Shown here: in pieces, positions 1 to 12,095 of the stretch
Layout: every line of letters begins with the position of its first letter
Numbering within the stretch: position 1 is the first letter of the stretch
Origin: Aselliscus stoliczkanus
Taxonomy: Eukaryota > Chordata > Mammalia > Chiroptera > Hipposideridae
Direction of reading: 5' to 3'
DNA: 64,000 nucleotides
NCBI GenBank assembly: GCA_033961575.1
Contig: CM066731.1
Coordinates: 58,805,501-58,869,500, forward strand
Notes under the pieces: model-generated
Told to the model about the DNA's origin: nothing
Seen by the model: only the letters and a program-made list of their open reading frames with translations
The model's database searches: none
Made by a program: the position numbers and the translations under genes

Positions 1-490
1 AGTGATGTCTTTCAAAGCTGTGTAAAACCGTTGTTTGTAGGGGAACTGCTAGACTCTATAATAGAGTGTCCAGCATCTGTCTGAGTCTACCTCTCTTGGG
101 ACTGTTTGGTCCATTCTAACACTATTAACCCCCTAATATCACCGACACTGCCATAGCCTCAATATTGCCGTTAATTAACAAAGTTTCAGAGAAATGATCT
201 ACCCTGGTTAGACAGCCAGGATAATCCTTATAAATCAAGAAACTTAATTTAAATACTATTTTCTTATTCAAATCCTAGTTCATTGTTCCATATAATTTGA
301 AGGGCTTTTCTTTCAAATTTTACAGTTGTGGCATCTCTAAAGATTCCCAGCTCTAGAGAGGAGGATGGAAGTTGAGTCAGGGAAATGGAAGCATTAAAGA
401 AGTGCTGTTTATTGGAGCCATAATAAGAAACAGTCATGTCAATGACCTTAAAAAAGCCTTTGGAAGTTTCAAATGAAAACACAACTTTTT
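1..490. other. unannotated AT-rich sequence
   Basis: No gene, RNA or named repeat is recognised here. The short open frames are what AT-rich noncoding DNA gives by chance. The last 14 bases (AAAACACAACTTTT, 477-490) are the left target-site copy of the SINE that follows. Confidence 0.5.
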
Positions 491-600
491 TTTTTTTTTT
501 TTTTTGAGGGCAGTGTCACCTGGCCCTCATATGTGGGACCTGAACCAGGGCCGCTGGCATCCCAAGCCAGCGCTTAACCAATGCACCACTTGGCCGGCCC
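491..600 (-). mobile_element. short GGCCGGCC-head SINE
   Basis: A tRNA-headed SINE of about 100 bp. Read on the minus strand it starts GGGCCGGCCAAGTGG, has an A-box-like GTTAAG region, a B-box-like segment and a CACTGCCCTC end, then a poly(A) seen here as T's at 491-505. It is bounded by perfect 14-bp target-site duplications AAAACACAACTTTT at 477-490 and 601-614, as expected of L1-driven retroposition. It lacks the 300+ bp body of the long copies elsewhere in the window. Confidence 0.85.
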
Positions 601-756
601 AAAACACAACTTTTAAAACAGTTTTATTATTTTATTTTTTCCTCAAATGGGGTGATTGCCGATCCTTGTACCATAAAGGGAGGAGAGCTCAAATGGAAGC
701 CAGCTAGATTTTGGAGGGCTTGTGTTTCTGGGTTGGGATTATCTTCTTGAGAGAGC

Positions 757-817
<61 letters not shown>

Positions 818-821
818 ATAT
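757..821. repeat. (AAAT)n microsatellite
   Basis: About 15 uninterrupted tetranucleotide units of AAAT/TAAA. It may descend from an old A-rich retroposon tail, but no element body is recognised next to it. Confidence 0.95.
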
Positions 822-1699
822 TAGCTCCATCAACACTCCGCATGGCCTGATGTTATAGTATGCTACATTGATACTTAAATAAATAAAATAAAATTTCTAT
901 TCTTAAATCTTTTGTAGAGTAGTGAGGAAAGTCTATGTAACTGAAAAATTATGTTACCTGGTGAGAGATATAATAGAAGCATGTGCAAATTTCTAGGGGG
1001 GATAGAAAAAAGAGCAAATAACATTGTCTAAAACAAAATGAAACACATATATAGGGGCAAAGGGAATTACTAAACACAATTTACCTTAAGAATATCTGCC
1101 AGGAGCTTTCCCCACAATATTAAGTATTGACTAAATAAAATAAAAGGATATCTGAAAAAGAAATACCTGGGTTTTATTTAAATTGCAAAATAAAATTGCT
1201 ATGTTATGTAACTGCAGAGCCTGCATATCCTTAAGTAGATAAGTTTGCTGTTAATAGTTTATTAGTAAGGATACAGCTTTATGTTCCACATTTTTTAATG
1301 TGTTAAAAATGTCATATATATATATATATATTAACTTGTGAAACTTTTTTATTTTACAAATGAACAAAAAACTCCAGTGTTCATGAACTTTGCCAAATGG
1401 CATTTGCAAACAATATCTATCTCTTTCAAACTTGACTATATTATTTTCAAAGAATAAAATTTAAACAAAATATATAGTTGATTGTTATGACTTCAAAAGA
1501 CAGCATTTTGATAGCGTATTTTTTCATCTTTTCTCTCTGGAATGCTACATTTGAAATTAGAAGAGATTCCAAAAGTGGATGTAGAAACTGCTGATTCAGG
1601 ATTCACCCTGGGAAGTGTAACATTATTATAAAGTAAGAAAATTTATGTTTTTATATATTTTGCAGGCTAGTCCCAAATGCGGAAATGAGCCTAGACTAG
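822..1699. other. unannotated AT-rich sequence
   Basis: Nothing is recognised apart from a short (TA)n tract near 1314-1331. No open frame of note and no repeat family I can name. Confidence 0.45.
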
Positions 1700-1880
1700 A
1701 AATTGAATATATGAAGAGGGAGTCCTAAGCTTGGAGCCAATGGGCTGATTGACAGCTCTGCCCTTGACTTGAGTCTTCTTGACCTTGGGCAAGTCATCTC
1801 ATCCTATGGGCTCTGGTTTCTATCTCTGTAAAGTGAGGGAATGGGACTAGGGATCCCTAAGTTTCTTTCCTGATAGAGAT
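1700..1880 (+). mobile_element. MIR SINE
   Basis: An old tRNA-derived MIR. The MIR core is visible as CTTGACCTTGGGCAAGTCAT followed by the CTGTAAAGTGAGGGAATGGG segment. The copy is diverged, as expected for a repeat amplified early in mammalian evolution. Confidence 0.75.
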
Positions 1881-2039
1881 AGATAGTTTTATCTGAGAAA
1901 AATTGGTACCAGAAAAAGATCACTGAAACTGAATTCATTATAAATGTTGTGCACAATTTCATAGTTCATATGGGAGGAAAGTTTGACTAGAGTGTGTCCT
2001 AAAAAAAATAAACTAGCAATTATCTTTAAATTATATTTT

Positions 2040-2700
2040 GCTCATAAAATTTAGTTGTTATTTCACTGCACACTCATTCTTAAAATAATGACTGAGTTGC
2101 ATGAACTTTTTGGGCATGGTTACTGTAGAATAACAATGGTTGTTGTAGCGTAATACCACAGCCTTCATTCACATTTAATGTTTCAGCACTTTCATAGAAA
2201 TGGTCACTTTTGCTAAACTATCCGAAGGCTTCAGTAATTGTTCCAAAGTTCTCTCTCAATCCCTTGGCATCAAATACTCCTCTTCTGAAGCCTCTATGAT
2301 CTCATCATCCCTAACTGTGTTTTCTTTTTCCGATGTTATCTCGTCCAGCTCAACACCGTCCTCATTTCTCAATGGCTGAAACACAGGGCTCCCAATATTC
2401 TCTAGTCCACTTTCAGCACTTCACATTATCCTCTATCTTTTCCAAGTTTCCAATTTGCAATTTTTCACAGCTTTGCCAATTTCCAGCAAGACGGACTGTA
2501 GTAAAGAAGCAGGAGAAAAGGGATTTTCGAGTGGGCATTGATTTGTAGATGTAGCCACTTCATTGGCAAGTATTTCTGAGTTACTGGCATATTTTATTTC
2601 CTTCTTCAATGCTGACATGTGTGGACTGACACAGTGAAGAGCTGGACAGTGCATCCTTCTTTCACAGCCTTCTTTTACCCTCATTTTAGTACAGCTAGGT
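2040..2700 (-). pseudogene. decayed reading frame, unknown origin
   Basis: On the minus strand several adjoining segments read as plausible protein rather than random AT-rich translation. An open frame of 83 codons runs 2684-2433. A second acidic stretch around 2400-2255 reads ELDEITSEKE and DDEIIEASEEEY before an in-frame stop. Near 2440 the reading frame changes, as after a small indel. Later segments include LEQLLKPSDSLAKV. I do not recognise the family. A decayed DNA-transposon transposase or a processed pseudogene would both fit. No poly(A) tail or flanking duplication was identified, and the call rests only on how the translation looks. Confidence 0.3.
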
Positions 2701-3033
2701 GCAGGAATCTCATCCTGGATCAGGCTGCTGCTCTTTGGATTCTTTTTTTATTCAAACAAAACAGAGGTCCAGGGTTACAGCTCCCTACAACCACCTCCTT
2801 CACCCTCCTCCTGAGGTCTGCTTTTTCATTGGTCCATCCTGCTGGGCTATGATCTACAGCCACCAGGACAAAAGGCAGAGGGGGTGAAAGACATGTCAGA
2901 GTCAGGTGGAGGCAAAGCAGTAGGAAACAGGTTTGTCGGGGGAAGCAGATTCCATGTAAGTTATAAAATATAAGCCAAGTGTTTGGATTTAAGTGTTTGG
3001 ACTCTTCAGAGCTACATTGTTCTTCTAGAGAAA

Positions 3034-3110
3034 GAAGGAGAAGGAGGTGGAGGTGGTGGAGTGGGGCTGCAGAAGGAACAATGGAGACAGGGTGGTGGTG
3101 GTGGTGGTGG
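3034..3110. repeat. GGA/GGT trinucleotide tracts
   Basis: Two G-rich triplet tracts: GGAGGTGGAGGTGGTGGA near 3043-3060 and (GGT)n at 3090-3110. They explain the glycine-rich and valine-rich artefact frames on the plus strand and the proline/threonine-rich frames on the minus strand. Confidence 0.85.
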
Positions 3111-4837
3111 AGAGAGATGTCTGGATTTTAGTAAGTACATTGAAAAACAAATGTGCAAAGGAACAGAAGAGTGTGTCATCTCCCTGTCCAACACTGGAGG
3201 AGGAAGCGGACTCTTTTCTGCACATGCCCTTGGAGCTCCGTCAAGGGCCGGCGCCTGGCATTTCCAGTCACAGATCCACTGTTCTCATCAAAGTATCTTC
3301 ACTGTCTTTTTCTTCCATCTGACCCAGTGGAACCACAGTGGATTACCCCTTCATTTTCCTTTCCTTAATAGGTTTTCTTTGCATTTTCCGATATCTTTTT
3401 CTCTGCTTTACAGACAACCCCTTTCTATTTTGTTTTTGTCTGTCCACATTGGCCTCATTGTTTCTATATTTGGGGGTTATCTCTAGCACTGTAGTCATGA
3501 TATTTTCAGAACTGGATCTTTGTTCCCTGAAAGAATGGGCTTTTGTACAGTGTAGGTCTATCTCAAATCCAACTTGATTGACTTCTACTCCCTACATTTT
3601 AGGAAGCACATCAGTCTCCACAAAGATAAAGCTGATTGCCCAATGGTGAAAGGTAGGGGGGAAAGCCAAAATGCATCAGTGCCCTCTTTCCCCAAATAGC
3701 CTCCTGAACATACCCTGCAACACAGGACTTTCTTCAACTCTGCATCCAAGGAGAAACGAAAAGAAAAGGCAGAGAGAGCAGTGAGGGAAAGGAAGAAAGA
3801 GAGAGAGGGAATGAACATTTAAAGAAAAAAAAATGGAAACACAGGGTGCATTTCAAAAGCTAAAATAGTGCTGACAACAGAATGGGTCCATCTATTGTAT
3901 ACAAAAGCTGAGGTTTTCTAACCTTGATGAAGAATAGTGATGTACTACACAAAAGAAGTCATAATATTGCTTAAACTGGCTTGTAATCTGGCAGCATGGG
4001 CTAAGATTTACTAGGATTTTAACTTCTCTTTAAAAAGAATGTTTAAAATAGGACAGAGATTTTGTTATGAGATGCCTTTTTAAAAAAATGAATAGAGCTA
4101 TGTAGCTATTAAGAATATTTGTTTTTAAATGAGGTGTCAGTGTATCCAAAATGGACAAACATGTAAAAAACAGGAATAGCTTGGAAGAACGTACAAATTA
4201 TGTAAGAACAGATATGGATTAGGCTAAGAGTCTTACTCAAAATGGTGTTATTAAACTTTATGGCATTTTTTAAAAACATGGATTATAATTATATTTTTAT
4301 ATTATCTGTTAAGCATTTCAAAGACATTTATAACTCCATATCTTTGGTTATTTGTGAAGTTATGTTTTTAATTTTGCACATACTTATATTAAATACAGCT
4401 TATTTCTGTTTTTGTAAAGTATTGGTTCACTGAGCTGTGTCAGTAGTAAAGACTCTGCTAAATATTTAGCATAAATATTGCTAGAGGAGACTTTAAGGTT
4501 AATAGTTAGTATAGAATTTGGGTTTTAACATTGACTCTGTAACTCTAATTGTGTTATCATGGAAAACTGAAAAGGCTATTTAAATTTTTTGACTATTAAT
4601 CTGTAAAATGTAGTACTGTGGAGCAAATATTTCATAGTTTCTAACATAAATTAGATGATTAATACATGGTCATTTACATTATATCTTGGTCAGTTGATTT
4701 TATAAAGGCCCCAATTTTTTAATAATCTTCTATTGAAAGATCTTTATGTAAGAAATTCTAAGAATATAAAGCTTTTTTAAAATCGAAAGTAATACTATTT
4801 TAATATTGAACCTGTAAAAGGATTCCATCTTTAAGGT
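3111..4837. other. unannotated unique sequence
   Basis: No repeat or gene is recognised. Open frames of up to 91 codons here lack start context, splice signals or familiar motifs. The interval includes a purine-rich patch near 3750-3835. Confidence 0.4.
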
Positions 4838-5078
4838 TAGGAACAAGGATCAGAAAACTTTGTTTTGAAAACATCCACATAATAAGTATTTTAGGCTTTG
4901 TAGGCCACACAGTCTCTTTCACAGTACACAACTCTCTGCTGTTATATTGTGAAATCAATTGTAAATAAGAAGTAAACAAATGAGCATGGCTGTGCCCAAA
5001 TAAAACTTTATTTACAAAAACAGGCTGTGGGGCAGATTTGGGCTGTGGGTTTGCATTTGTCAATTTGTCAGTCCAAGT
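4838..5078. mobile_element. old hAT-type MITE
   Basis: Diverged copy of a nonautonomous hAT (Charlie-class) element common in placental mammals. Recognised by TATTTTAGGCTTTGTAGGCC near 4887 and AATAAAACTTTATTTACAAA near 4999, then a degraded GGCTGTGGGGCAGATTTGGG end. Terminal inverted repeats are eroded. I am unsure of the exact family name. Confidence 0.65.
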
Positions 5079-5140
5079 TGTAACTGTGTACCTTCCCTGC
5101 CCTTCGCCCAATTATCTTGCAAAAAAAAATAATTAATTAA

Positions 5141-5179
<39 letters not shown>
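5141..5179. repeat. (ATAG)n microsatellite
   Basis: About nine to ten perfect ATAG units, preceded by an AATT-rich stretch and an A-run at 5121-5130. Confidence 0.95.
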
Positions 5180-5180
<1 letters not shown>

Positions 5181-6689
5181 ATAAACTAAGTAATCACCTG
5201 GTTTATAGACTCCTAGACATAGGTGCATATTTCTATGCCAAGTATCAATCTATGCATACTGTCCCTTAATTAGAAAAGTAATTTGGAATTAACCCTGGAT
5301 CACTTATGGTTTGATCAAAGAAACAAAAGTTCTAAGAGCTGTACAGACTAAGGGGTTTAGTGTAGGATTTGACCTCACACAGAGGAAGCTAAATGGTCTG
5401 TGTGAAGCTGATGCTGCCATGTCTGATGTTTGGCCGAAGTTAGCCGAACAGCAAGTGAAGAAGGAATGATGGGCAGGAAATAGGAGAGAACAAAAACAAA
5501 CTGAACCCATGAGTACCAACCAGAACCCACATCAGCCACTCGCCATGATGGGCCTCCGACCTCAGTGATGGAAGTGACACCCAGAAGAAGCCAGGGCCTA
5601 CTCCATGGGGCTGCACCCGCCCCTGGCCTGGGTGTCACAGACCCGCAAGACAGACATCGGGCAGGAGCTGGAGTGCCCCCAAGACAGCCCCACCTGTGCC
5701 TGCCCAGACCTTTCGAGCCTCAACATGGCTATTGCCTCACTCTTCTTTCCAAATCTCCAGCTGGGGTCTCCACCCTGAGCTGTAGTACAAACCATCTCCC
5801 TGGATTCAACCATCTACCAAAGGATTTGGAGGACAGTGTCAGTCAGCCATTCAAGTTTAAACATGCTACATTTAGTTTGGCTTTTAAGGTAGGCTTGAGG
5901 ACAAATATTGATGACTTTATTTTTAGAAGCTATTTCCCTCCGCACCTACAGCCTGCCTATCTGAATAGCTAAGGAAACTTCAAGAGACAATGAGGTGATG
6001 GCCTCAATTAAGCTACCAGCACCAAACTATGTTTAAGATGCTCTTTGATAGATTCAGTCTTTCCTAGACTGAATCTCTTCTCACTGCTCATTCCCTCATA
6101 TTTCCTGTTATCCTCAAAAGAACTGGCTAGATGCCCACATTTTTCTATATTGAAGACAGTTTTCTCTCTTCAATGTATCAGAACCATTAATGGAGCGCAA
6201 ACCTGAACATGACTTGGGCATAGACTCACTAGTCTGGATATAATTTTGAATGGATGTGGCTTAAAAACATTTAAAGAAATTTTGGGTTAACTTCATGGTT
6301 TATCTTAGAATTCATACATAAATTTTCTGCATTGATTGTTTCCTGCTCATCCTAACTGTGCCATCATGGAACTAGGTTATGTCCAAAGGCACCCAACCAT
6401 GGGAGCAATAATAATGAGTAGACATATGTCCCACCTGGAAAAGCAATGCGGTGGTGTCTTATTCAGCAGCATAGCTGAGAGCTCTCCTTCAGTGAGAAAG
6501 GCAGTGCTAATACAAAAATGCAAACCAACCTCACTGGGAATGTTTGGGAAGCATCCCATATCAGTTGTTATTCCCCTACCTAACTTATACAGCTTGAAAT
6601 ATATACCTTCCACACCTAGCAGTGGCACAAATTTTCCCCCGACTAAATGGAAGTCCTGCGAAATGGCATTAACCGCTTGCTACCTGAAG
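5180..6689. other. unassigned; GC-richer island inside
   Basis: Mostly unrecognised. Bases 5520-5830 are clearly GC-richer than the surroundings and give a 135-codon plus-strand open frame (5565-5972) rich in proline and arginine with no recognisable domain. The composition suggests the remains of an old LTR or other GC-rich repeat. I could not align it to a named family. Confidence 0.35.
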
Positions 6690-6850
6690 GCTGCTCCTGA
6701 ACCAGCAGCATAGGTATCGCTTGGGAGCGTGCAAGTAAAGTACAATCTCAGTGCCAGACTCAGAGCTGTCAAATCATAATCTACATTGTAGAAAGATCCC
6801 TTGTCATATATGTGCACGTGAAAGGATAAGAAGCACTTAACTCTTGGAAA
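6690..6850. mobile_element. hAT-Charlie-type MITE fragment
   Basis: The stretch with GAACCAGCAGCATAGGTATC, GGGAGCGTGCAAGTAAAGTA and, near its end, GATAAGAAGCACTT follows the layout of the mammalian MITE whose consensus runs from an accepting 'accagcagcat' block to a 'gagaagcact' terminus. It is diverged and its left end is lost. Confidence 0.5.
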
Positions 6851-8069
6851 TCATCGTATAATACACAAACGGTCAAAGGGTGAAGTGAGGTGGTGAATGC
6901 TAAGGGTCTGGCATGCAAGCCTGGGGCAAAAGGCATTTCCTCTACTAAAGAGAATGGAATGGCCACTTTCTTGCTTTCTGACTGACCATGAAGGCTGATG
7001 GAAGAAGCTTTGACTATTCCAGGGACTCACTGGGGAATGACATGTCCCCTCAGATAAGAGCAGAACCCTGAGGAAACTTGTTCACCTTCGGGAATGAAGC
7101 GCTGAGAGCACGTACATGGTGCCTCATGAACTCAAGAAAGCCATTCCAGGGAGACCCTCCTCCCTGCGGAGGGAATGCCCTGTGCCTTTGGCTGGGTTAG
7201 ATGTATTTCATAAAAGTGCCACATTTGTGGATATGTGTGCTTCCTACATAATGTGCCTTTTCTTAAAAAAATCTGTGCTTAATTTATTCATAAGTAAGTC
7301 CCCAGAAGGAAACTACCCTTTGAGACCTTTGTAGTCAAGGTAGATTGTAGTCAGTCTTCTAGGCATAAAGGTAAAGACAACTGTGGCAAGTGGATGCAAA
7401 GTCAAGTCCATCAGAAACTACCCATCATTCCTTTAATCTAAAAATAGGTATGGATCGCCTGAGGTTTGTAAGATGCTTTAAAAGCTACTCTTAATACAAC
7501 TTATTGTGCTACTTAATGGAGGCAGATGCCCTTGTGCCTCTGCATAGTATAAAGAGATAAGAAAAGTGCTTTCTGTGTGCAAGACGATTTATTATGGCTG
7601 AGAAATAGCACTTAATCACAGTAGGAAGAAGCATAGAGAAATTGGAAACTAGCCTATTTATATTTTAATGCTAAGGATAGTTAGGTGTTCACTTGTATAG
7701 CTCACATGGATGCCAGTGTATGAACATATTGACCTTCTATCTGCTATCAACAGACAATGTGTGGGTTTTTAATACTAACAATAATGATAAACATAAAATT
7801 TATATATATATATAATTTCAAACAAATTGTTAAACAATACTTCTTAATGAATTACAATAGTTCTCAATGAATTTGATCATTGATTTTCCCAAATGGCATC
7901 ATTTGTCTTCTTCAATGTTTTCTACTTGAAAATATCATTAAAACTGTATACTAGTTATATATCTTACACTACCCATCTGACACTTTCATACTATAAATAC
8001 ATAAACATTTTTGGAATAGTGTTTCAGTTTATCATCACTATTTCCAGAATATGTATGTATGTGTGTATA
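6851..8069. other. unannotated sequence
   Basis: No gene or named repeat seen. It contains a short (TA)n tract at about 7800-7815. Confidence 0.4.
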
Positions 8070-8071
8070 TA

Positions 8072-8282
8072 CAGAGGGTGCCAAAAAAAGTATACACATT
8101 TTAAGAAAGGAGAAATCTATATTAAAATTACGCTGATGGTAACCACTTTGAGCACCTCTTGTAATTGCAGAAGTCAGACATGACTTGTATTCATCTTTTG
8201 TTAGCCGTATATATTGAGTATTACAATTTTGATACAGCTTTTTCCTGTCTTAAAATGTGTACAAATTTTCTGGCACCCTCTC
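8072..8282 (+). mobile_element. mariner-type MITE, complete
   Basis: A 211-bp nonautonomous element. It has long terminal inverted repeats: CAGAGGGTGCC at the left end and GGCACCCTCTC at the right, with pairing extending about 40 bp through the TACACATTTTAAGA region. It is flanked by TA on both sides (8070-8071 and 8283-8284), the target duplication of Tc1/mariner elements. The interior includes TGATGGTAACCACTTTGAGC, also found in the copy at 19090. It has no coding capacity. Confidence 0.85.
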
Positions 8283-8288
8283 TATAAT

Positions 8289-8328
8289 TGTGTGTATGTG
8301 TAGTGTGTGTGTGTGTGTGTGTGTGTAT
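8289..8328. repeat. (GT)n microsatellite
   Basis: GT dinucleotide run lying directly between a complete and a partial copy of the same MITE. Confidence 0.95.
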
Positions 8329-8351
8329 AATATATAAAATAATTTCATATA

Positions 8352-8405
8352 CAGAGGGTGCCAAAAAAAGTATACACATTTCAAGAAAGAAAAGCCTATT
8401 AAAAC
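8352..8405 (+). mobile_element. truncated mariner-type MITE
   Basis: The left terminus CAGAGGGTGCCAAAAAAAGT is repeated here, preceded by TA, only 70 bp after the complete copy ends. Similarity stops around 8405 and the sequence runs into a (TA)n tract at 8426-8468, so the right half is missing. Confidence 0.75.
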
Positions 8406-8422
8406 TGGATAAATTTTATAAA

Positions 8423-8425
<3 letters not shown>

Positions 8426-8468
<43 letters not shown>
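8426..8468. repeat. (TA)n microsatellite
   Basis: About 20 TA units, at the broken edge of the truncated MITE. TA is the integration target of mariner elements, so this tract may have been both target and recombination site. Confidence 0.95.
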
Positions 8469-8470
<2 letters not shown>

Positions 8471-9506
8471 GGGTAAGAATATATATATTCCCTTTCATTT
8501 ATCTACATCTTTGATTGGTGTGTAGGTGTTTTTTTTCTTATGAGATTACAGAAATATTGTAATACTTGAAACTGTACTTCAGGGTACCCTTAAATCTATT
8601 TTTCTTCTATTTGTTCAGATTTGATCACTACACTTTAGTGCACCATAAACATTATGTTTGGGTTTTATGGCTGCTGTCTGGTTCCTGAAAGTGCTAAGTT
8701 TAGCAGGATTTTACTGTGATGAGCATTACTTTGAATCTGACGGATTTTACATGTTTGAAAACAACATGGGTAATGATAATGCACGACCTGTTTTGGGGGT
8801 TTTTTTCATATAGGGCTGGAATTTGTCTTTCTGTTTTTCTGTCTCCTGGGCAGCCCTAAATAATTCTGGGCTCTCTTTCATACTCAGCCCTCAGTTGAGT
8901 AGAGTTGCTATGGATGTGCCCAGTCTTCTTTCCCTCTGCTAAGCATCTTCATTTTCTTGAACTACTCCATGCTCTCCTGGTTTTTAGGGTTTGTTTTTCT
9001 ACCCTTGCCTCTCTTCGTGATCTACTCTAGTTAAATGTGTGTTAACAAACACACATGATGTATGTTGTGTAGTATTGCATTTGGCTTTTTCTGTGTTCAT
9101 ATTACAAACATTTTCTTGGCTCATATAAAACTGTTACGGTAGATGTCCTTGTCTTTTACTCATTTGGTGAATCTTTTTGAATATAATCTAAATGTGTGAT
9201 TTTCCATTGATCCCTATTACATTTCAGTTTAACCATCTGGCTGTTTGTATCAGACCATCAAAAAGGCATCTCATGAAATATTAGTCTTTTGAGATGTTCC
9301 TTAAAAGTAATTCTGTGGTCAAATACATTTATGCAGTCATTTATACTACATTTCTATCTTGCAGATTTTCAATGACCACTATAAGTTCTACAGTTAGGAA
9401 ACCAATTTAAACTATTTAGTCAACATTTTCCAAATTTATTTGACTACTGAATTATTTTTCGAGTAATACTATGGACATACAATAGAGCCCGTGGTCTGCT
9501 TAATAT
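8469..9506. other. unannotated; possible faint L1 trace
   Basis: No firm feature. The stretch around 9080-9190 is loosely like the antisense of an ancient L1 3' region, but too diverged for a call. Confidence 0.3.
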
Positions 9507-9520
9507 AGTTTGTGACTTTT

Positions 9521-9622
9521 TTTTTTTTGGAGGGCAGTGTCACTGGCCCTCATATGTGGGACCGAACCGGGGCCGCTGGCTTCCCAAACCAGCCCTTAAC
9601 CACCGCGCCACTCGGCCAGCCC
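9521..9622 (-). mobile_element. short GGCCGGCC-head SINE
   Basis: Second short copy. Read on the minus strand: GGGCTGGCCGAGTGGCG head, GCTGGTTTGGGAAGCCAGC arm, GGTTCGGTCCC B-box and CACTGCCCTCC end plus poly(A). Perfect 14-bp target duplications AGTTTGTGACTTTT lie at 9507-9520 and 9623-9636. Confidence 0.88.
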
Positions 9623-9636
9623 AGTTTGTGACTTTT

Positions 9637-12025
9637 TAACTTAGTCTATTGGAACTGTTTAATTTTGATTTGGTTTTCTAATAATATTAACTGCTATTTC
9701 AAAATCTGTATAAAATGTAAGTATTTGATAGGGGTGTTATTTATCTTCATTCAAGTTACTGAGGAAAATGGTGAGAAGTGTTATGACGGGTCTATTAGAG
9801 ATTTTTACCTGAGCTTATTATCTATCCCATGATTATGTGATATTCTCTGAATATCAATATTCAACCAGAAATTATTCACCTACCTTACATAGCTTCCATC
9901 CTATATTATTTCATCTTGTTCACAAAATAAGAATAAGAATAGAATATCCATAATCTTAAAATCAGAGTATTTCTCCAATTTTTAAAAATCTATAGAGTAT
10001 AGCAAAGGTCATCTCTGTTGTACTTCATTGTGCTTTAAAATATTTAGAACTGCAGAGTAGACAATACTTCTTATCGATACAGTAGTATCTATAAGATCCT
10101 ATCAATTAGTAGTATCATCTGCCCACAATGAAGAATAGAGTAACAACACGTTATATTTTTGTTTTATATGTAATAGCATAGTGCACGTATTTATCTTCCA
10201 TTTTATATAAACGCAAAACACATGCAAAAGGAGCTCCTTTTCTACCTGATGGGAGATTTTATTTGAAATCCTACTAGTCTTTATAGTTGTGTTTGTCAAA
10301 AATTTGACAGCAGTGATGATTTCTTTAGAAGTATAAAATAGTACAAATTAATGCATATTGGAAGATTTTCTATGCTTGTTAGGGCTTCCTCAGTGAAATA
10401 TTTCTTTTTCTTTTTCAGAAAAGAAATGAAATAAGGAGATCTGAATTCCTTACTTTCATCTGTATAGAAATTTGATTAAATATTAACTACAGCTGGAAGC
10501 TGTTCTAAGTAAAATAATGAGTTTATGCAAAAATTTAAACTCTACATGACATTTCTGTATTAATGATGCTGTCTTCAAAGAAAGAAATACAAATACCAAT
10601 CATTAAATGTTGGAAATGTCATTAGGAGAAAGGCACAAGAGTGTCATAAGTTTATAATTTTTCACCTGTAAATATGACTTACTTAGCTAAAGTGATGCAT
10701 TCATATTCTCCGTGAATTATATTAAAATGCCAATAAAATGGTTATACATCTAAGTCGTGTAAACTAAATATCTAAAGCTAAAAGTAGTTTATAACAGCTA
10801 CTTCTTAATCACTCTTTTGTCAAGCTGTTACTCTTCAGTTTATATTGCTACTTTTGGCACTGTAAACAGTGTAGTGTTCTAATCCTTCATACTGTCACTC
10901 CCTAAGTGCTTGTATCGTATTGCTGCCTACTCATATTTTCAATCCCATATGTGTTACAGACTGCTGTGACACGTTGGACAAGAGTTTGAAATTGGCATTA
11001 AAGATGGATACTCTTTTTTCATCTTACAAAATAATTGAAGTAGTGAAAAAAAGATATTTGGTCAGAACAGAGGTGTTCAATCTCTAGAGCTCAAAGATGC
11101 CCTTCTAAATGTGTCTGGAGGCTGAAGTGGCCAGGCCCTACTGTGGGTACTGAATACCAGTAATGGGTGGTCTTTAATGGGTTTCTATGGTAAGAATGAA
11201 CAAAGGCAACATGATGAGTCTTTCATAGGCAGTGTGTCCTAAAGGGTTACATACATGATAGAGCTGTACTTCCTGGTCTTTAGCAGCATATCGTTTTTAC
11301 TGGGACTTAATCAACTATTATCATGGGCTCCGAGTGACAAGGTAAGTTATTGACCTGTTACAGCTTTGGTTTCCTAATTTGGACAGGTTGGGTGAAAGCT
11401 TACTTTTTTGTACGATGAACTTATACATGCTATGAGGCTTCTCCTCCCCTCATTTTTTAAAATAAAATTGTCTTATTTGGACATCAAAAATGACTGTCAT
11501 TCCCAATATGTTGTAGGACCTGTATAATAACCTTGCTTTAATTCCTATCCTGAGATTCAAAGGGTTAGGTCATTCACTTATCACTAATTTAATGTTCTTT
11601 TTACACACACTATTCTGTATGTTATATATCTGACTTTCTAGAAATATACATTATTAAATTTAAGTATATGGACATATTTAAAAAGCAATAGTATCCTTTC
11701 CCTGAGGATTTAAAGCTTTAAATATTCTTTGGTAAAGGATAAAACACAAACATTTTAAAAGTATTCAGGTAACATTCAAGCAGTTTTTTTTCCTTCTAAA
11801 TATGGTGCTTAGTTAGGGATGGAAACTTATTGAAACCAAGAGTCTCTAAGATACCTATGTACTGTTATAAGTAACAGGTAGCATATCTCTTAAAAGAAGG
11901 AAACACCACAACTTAGTTACTTTTTCTTAGCCACAGTCCTTTCAATATAATTGTCTACATCATCATTACTAAATCTATTCTACTTTGAGGCTGTGTTTGA
12001 ATAGCATGTTTGATGGATTGATATA
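9637..12025. other. unannotated AT-rich unique sequence
   Basis: About 2.4 kb with no recognised repeat or coding sequence. Sequence complexity is ordinary; it could be old unique intergenic or intronic DNA. Confidence 0.4.
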
Positions 12026-12095
12026 ACAGCTGAAATTTGCAGAGTTCTTATTGTGTGTCAAGCACTGTGCTAAATGCATTGTCCTTTTGACATCT
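12026..12095 (-). mobile_element. possible MIR fragment
   Basis: TGTGTCAAGCACTGTGCTAA with the following AATGCATT resembles the reversed 3' part of MIR (or the L2 end). Very short and diverged. Confidence 0.35.

Noticed and set aside
2983..3486. 167-codon plus-strand open frame
   Set aside because: Its start is low-complexity GGA/GGT repeat and the rest has no recognisable domain.
5565..5972. 135-codon plus-strand frame in a GC-rich island
   Set aside because: Proline/arginine-rich with no domain, and a similar-length frame exists on the other strand; more likely an old repeat.
6336..6713. 125-codon plus-strand frame
   Set aside because: No motif; an 83-codon frame overlaps it on the other strand and the segment runs into a hAT MITE.
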